Part shown: positions 61,312 to 64,000 of the stretch, in pieces
Layout of the letters: every line of letters begins with the position of its first letter
How positions within the stretch are numbered: the first letter of the stretch is position 1
Assembly: GCF_024700075.1 (NCBI RefSeq)
Contig: NZ_JAJONE010000001.1
Coordinates: 3,619,001 to 3,683,000, forward strand
Reading direction: 5' to 3'
Length of the DNA: 64,000 nt
Source of the DNA: Hymenobacter sp. J193
GTDB taxonomy: Bacteria > Bacteroidota > Bacteroidia > Cytophagales > Hymenobacteraceae
Program-made: the position numbers and the translations under genes
Notes under the pieces: generated by a model
Databases searched by the model: none
What the model was told of the DNA's origin: nothing
Seen by the model: only the letters and a program-made list of their open reading frames with translations

Positions 61312-61367
61312 ATAGACATTTTATAATTCAAGGTGTTCTAACCAATATTAAATGTCTATTATTTTTT
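61312..61367 (+). terminator. leader terminator 2
   Basis: ATAGACATTT (61312-61321) pairs perfectly with AAATGTCTAT (61350-61359), followed by TATTTTTT. The 28-base loop is long. It is the second terminator-like hairpin in the leader of the helicase-like gene. Confidence 0.5.
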
Positions 61368-61404
61368 ACGTATTTAAATTTTATTTAATAAAAAACACAA
61401 CGTC

Positions 61405-63156
61405 ATGAATACAAAAACAATTATTATTCCAGCAGGAACTGAGTATCTGTCTGAAATTATAAAATCACTTCCTGCAAATTGCTTATTTGACAAAGGAAAG
61501 GTAGGCTGCGGAGGAACAACTATAGCAATTAAAGACGAAAAACCTACTGTTATAGCAGTACCCTTTATTTCACTGATTGAGAGCAAGGTTAACCAACACG
61601 AGAATGTCTTAGGTGTAACTGCTGAGGTAACCGCTACAGAAATTGATAAGTATGTCAAATCTGCTAAGGTTCCTAAGATTATAGTTACTTATGATAGCTT
61701 GCCCAAAGTAATAGATCATATCACACCATCTGAATATAATTTACTGGTTGATGAATACCACTTGTTGTTTACACAATATTCCTTTAGAGGTGATTCTGCT
61801 ATCAAGGCAGTCCTTAAATCTTATAAGGAGTTTAGGGAATACTGCTTTATGACTGCAACAGTATTAGAAGAGGAGTTTGTTTTAGATGAATTATCAGATA
61901 TTCCTTTAGTGTCAGCAGTATGGGAAGATGCAAGAGAGGTTACTGTTAATTCTACCAAATGTGAGAAAGGTATAAAATCAACAGTAATAAACCGAATTAA
62001 CGAATTTTTAAGCGGATCTACTGATGGCAATGCTTATTTTTTTGTTAACTCTGTAGACTTTATTAAAGAGATGGTTAAAGCATGCAACTTAAATGATGAT
62101 AATACTAGAGCGATCTGGGGTAAGAGTAATAGAAAAAATCCTGGATTAAATAGAGGTTCATCTATTGATAAGCCAAAGAAAATCAATTTTTTGACTAGCA
62201 CTTGCTTTGAAGGGTGTGACTTTTATGATGAAGATGCTAAGATTCACATAGTGTCTGATGGATCAAAAGCACACACATTAATAGATATTTCAACCTCTTT
62301 GCAACAGATAGCAGGGCGAGTTAGAAATACAAAGCATTGGCAGGATATAAGTCACATCTTTACAACCACTAGATATAGCGGAAATATGACTTATGAAGAA
62401 TATAAGTTATCAACTGAAAAGTCGATAAAGGATGATAAGAAAGATGTGGAGATACTTAATGAATTAACTGAAAGAAATAAGAAGAATTTCAATGAGAATG
62501 AAAACTATATCACTAAATCCCATGGAAAATTCGTATTTGATGCAAATAAAGTTAAAGTAGATTTATACAATTTTAAGCAGACTCATTTTCTTTACAAAGC
62601 AAGAATCAACGTTACTAACGCTTTAGTCACTAATGGCTTTAGAGTAGTAGAACGCACTACTAATATTAAGAATGAAGTAGTTAATATGGATAACGTAGAT
62701 GCTAGCTTCAAGGAGGTTGTAATAAAGCTTAAAGAGTTGGAAAATTCGGATGAATATGATATTATAGATGTAACCATGCTAAATACTACATTGCATGAAG
62801 CAGCATTTATAAAATATCCATTCTTAAAACAAATTCTTTCCGATAAAGCGTTAGGGTTTAAATTCGTAGAGGATAATAAATACATTCAAACAAATATCAA
62901 AAATAAGTTAATTGCTTTGTCTGACAGATCGGAATATAATAAGGTTTTCAAACTCCTTGTCAATTCTGGCAAAGTAGCTATTGGTAGCTTTATTAGCTCA
63001 GAAGATGCAAAGAAACTAATTGCGAAAGTATACAGTAGTTTGGATATCAAGATCTCTCCTAAAGGAACTGAGATTAATAAGTATTTCGAGACTAAGCCCA
63101 AAACGAATAGAGTAAGAGGGTATGTAATAGTGAGGGCAAGGGCACTATTCTTATAG
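61405..63156 (+). CDS. mobile-element DEAD-like helicase with altered P-loop
   Basis: A 583-residue SF2-helicase-like protein. The region equivalent to Walker A reads FDKGKVGCGGTT (31-39), where the usual GKT lysine is absent. Motif II is VDEYH (115-119), motif III FMTATV (148-153), and motif VI QQIAGRVRN (300-308) is intact. I associate proteins of this type with Bacteroidota plasmids, phages and integrative elements. Without the P-loop Lys it may bind ATP differently or work as an inactive remodeller. It is the last complete gene before the integrase and runs toward it. Confidence 0.7.
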   Translation: MNTKTIIIPAGTEYLSEIIKSLPANCLFDKGKVGCGGTTIAIKDEKPTVIAVPFISLIESKVNQHENVLGVTAEVTATEIDKYVKSAKVPKIIVTYDSLPKVIDHITPSEYNLLVDEYHLLFTQYSFRGDSAIKAVLKSYKEFREYCFMTATVLEEEFVLDELSDIPLVSAVWEDAREVTVNSTKCEKGIKSTVINRINEFLSGSTDGNAYFFVNSVDFIKEMVKACNLNDDNTRAIWGKSNRKNPGLNRGSSIDKPKKINFLTSTCFEGCDFYDEDAKIHIVSDGSKAHTLIDISTSLQQIAGRVRNTKHWQDISHIFTTTRYSGNMTYEEYKLSTEKSIKDDKKDVEILNELTERNKKNFNENENYITKSHGKFVFDANKVKVDLYNFKQTHFLYKARINVTNALVTNGFRVVERTTNIKNEVVNMDNVDASFKEVVIKLKELENSDEYDIIDVTMLNTTLHEAAFIKYPFLKQILSDKALGFKFVEDNKYIQTNIKNKLIALSDRSEYNKVFKLLVNSGKVAIGSFISSEDAKKLIAKVYSSLDIKISPKGTEINKYFETKPKTNRVRGYVIVRARALFL

Positions 63157-63317
63157 GCCAGAACAATGGTCCAATACATTTTCATATACATTACACACCA
63201 TAAATTAAAAAATGTCTTATATATTATATATAAAAATAATCATACTTTTATAAGGCCATGGGGGCCATTAGTAGGCTTGATAGGTTGAGACTACTCATAT
63301 CATATAACAGAGAGTGT

Positions 63318-63351
63318 AGCACAGAGTCAGGAGTGATCCTTTCCCTGTGCT
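63318..63351. terminator. hairpin between helicase-like gene and integrase
   Basis: AGCACAG and CTGTGCT pair over seven bases with GGA/TCC inside. The flanking T tracts are weak. The two genes converge on this gap, so it may end either transcript. Confidence 0.4.
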
Positions 63352-63366
63352 TCTCGTCTTTCATGG

Positions 63367-64000
63367 CTATACAAATACCTTGGCTATCTCCTCAGTTTGG
63401 TTTGAAGTCAAATGAGCATAATGCTCCATAATCATCTTTAAGTCTGAATGACCTACCCACCCCTTAATAGTGGCTGGGTTAACACCATTCTGTAAGCATA
63501 GATTTATGAAGGTTTTACGGCCTGCATGAGCACTTATTAGCTCTGCTTTAGGTCTGACCTCTCTTTGCCTGTTGGTGCCTGTATAGTGGATAATTTCTTC
63601 TAACACATTTAAGGAAGGAATCAAGGCACATACTTTCTTGATTTGGGTATTGAACTCGCTGACTGCTACTCTCTTCAATGAGTAGTTGTTTCTCTCAAGT
63701 ATCTCAATTGCTTGGCTAGATAGAGGAATGCTTACAGTAGTATTGGTTTTGTTGGTAGTCAGGCTAACCATTCCATTCCTGACATTGGCCTTAGTAAAGA
63801 AAACATCAGACCATCGCAATCCAGTAAGGCACATTATAGCTAATATGTCCCTCACTCTTTGATGCCTTGGATTATCAAGCTCCAAGCTCAATAAATCTGC
63901 TAATTCATTCTTAGTAAGATAAATAAGATTCTTATTTTTGAGCTTTTTAACATTTACAAACTTGGTTAGCTCTTTGGTATTAAGCTCAAGTGCCTCTGCA
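63367..64000 (-). CDS. tyrosine recombinase (integrase), 5'-partial
   Basis: Site-specific recombinase of the phage-integrase family, probably moving the AT-rich island. The frame is open from the window edge at 64000, so the N-terminus is missing. Visible catalytic residues: Arg in LTGLRWSDV, a Lys-bearing strand (TTNKTNTTVSIPL), His and Arg in SAHAGRKTFI, His in IKGWVGHSD, and the nucleophile Tyr in MIMEHYAHL, followed by a short tail. The sequence fits the Bacteroidota integrase group with a SAM-like core-binding domain upstream. It lies at or near one end of the element. Confidence 0.9.
   Translation of the reverse strand, partial: AEALELNTKELTKFVNVKKLKNKNLIYLTKNELADLLSLELDNPRHQRVRDILAIMCLTGLRWSDVFFTKANVRNGMVSLTTNKTNTTVSIPLSSQAIEILERNNYSLKRVAVSEFNTQIKKVCALIPSLNVLEEIIHYTGTNRQREVRPKAELISAHAGRKTFINLCLQNGVNPATIKGWVGHSDLKMIMEHYAHLTSNQTEEIAKVFV

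Larger units (their letters stand above)
54044..64000. mobile_element. AT-rich defence/mobile island, right end outside the window
   Basis: Directly after the DUF2256 gene base composition and codon use change from GC-rich to strongly AT-rich and stay so to the end. The segment carries a Hachiman anti-phage pair, hypothetical proteins, a mobile-element-type helicase and a tyrosine recombinase cut by the window edge. A partial direct repeat TTTAGCCTGCT/TTTAAGCCTGCT lies at 54068-54100 near the left boundary. No tRNA is seen at the junction and the attachment sites are not resolved, so the exact borders are inferred. Confidence 0.6.

Noticed and set aside
63157..63366. tRNA or clear attachment site beside the integrase
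   Set aside because: No cloverleaf could be formed by eye and no matching direct repeat was found within the window.

Overview
The window looks like a chromosomal segment of a high-GC member of the Bacteroidota, most likely a Hymenobacter-like Cytophagales bacterium. This is inferred from the -7 box TAnnTTTG upstream of several genes, the near absence of Shine-Dalgarno sites, paired LytS/LytTR regulators, the menaquinone route, and families such as DUF3667, DUF2256, ABA4-like and dipeptidyl-peptidase III. No rRNA, tRNA or CRISPR array was seen.

Layout. 0-5 kb: two LytS-type kinase/LytTR regulator pairs facing each other across a nested inverted repeat, then a secreted alpha/beta hydrolase. 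5.3-19.2 kb: an almost complete branched-chain amino acid cluster on the minus strand, in transcription order ilvE, ilvD, ilvB, ilvN, ilvC, a methyltransferase, ilvA, then leuA, leuC, leuD, leuB. In front of ilvE is an 18-codon leader rich in Leu, Ile, Val and Thr codons, followed by mutually exclusive antiterminator and terminator hairpins, so the ilv genes are probably controlled by transcription attenuation. ilvB is broken by a one-base frameshift. 19.5-26.6 kb: a helical-repeat protein, membrane proteins and dipeptidyl-peptidase III. 26.7-34.5 kb: menaquinone genes menE, menB, menD, menF and a MenI-like thioesterase, mixed with small secreted or hypothetical proteins. 34.6-41.6 kb: a histidine phosphatase, a frameshifted pyruvate dehydrogenase E2 (pdhC), dipeptidyl-peptidase IV, hslV and a deoxyhypusine-synthase-like enzyme.

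41.6-43.5 kb is a small AT-rich patch: a nonsense-broken antitoxin-like gene, a frameshifted secreted protein, a possible Imm42-type immunity protein and a small membrane protein. 43.8-54.0 kb returns to high GC, with housekeeping and envelope genes (ATP-grasp protein, peptidoglycan amidase, OmpA lipoprotein, AraC-type regulator, SDR, DUF3667, 2'-5' RNA ligase-like, DinB-like, AsmA-like, DUF2256).

From about 54.05 kb to the end the DNA is markedly AT-rich and reads as a mobile or defence island running out of the window. It holds a two-gene Hachiman anti-phage system (hamA/hamB, overlapping start and stop), a membrane-anchored helical protein just upstream, a TPR-like protein, a helicase-like protein with a lysine-less P-loop, and a tyrosine recombinase cut by the window edge.

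Many intergenic gaps in the high-GC part carry long near-perfect inverted repeats of several families, often between convergent genes or just past stop codons. Two core genes (ilvB and pdhC) are each interrupted by one extra base, which may be real or may be sequence error. Nothing was run computationally; family names rest on motifs read by eye.
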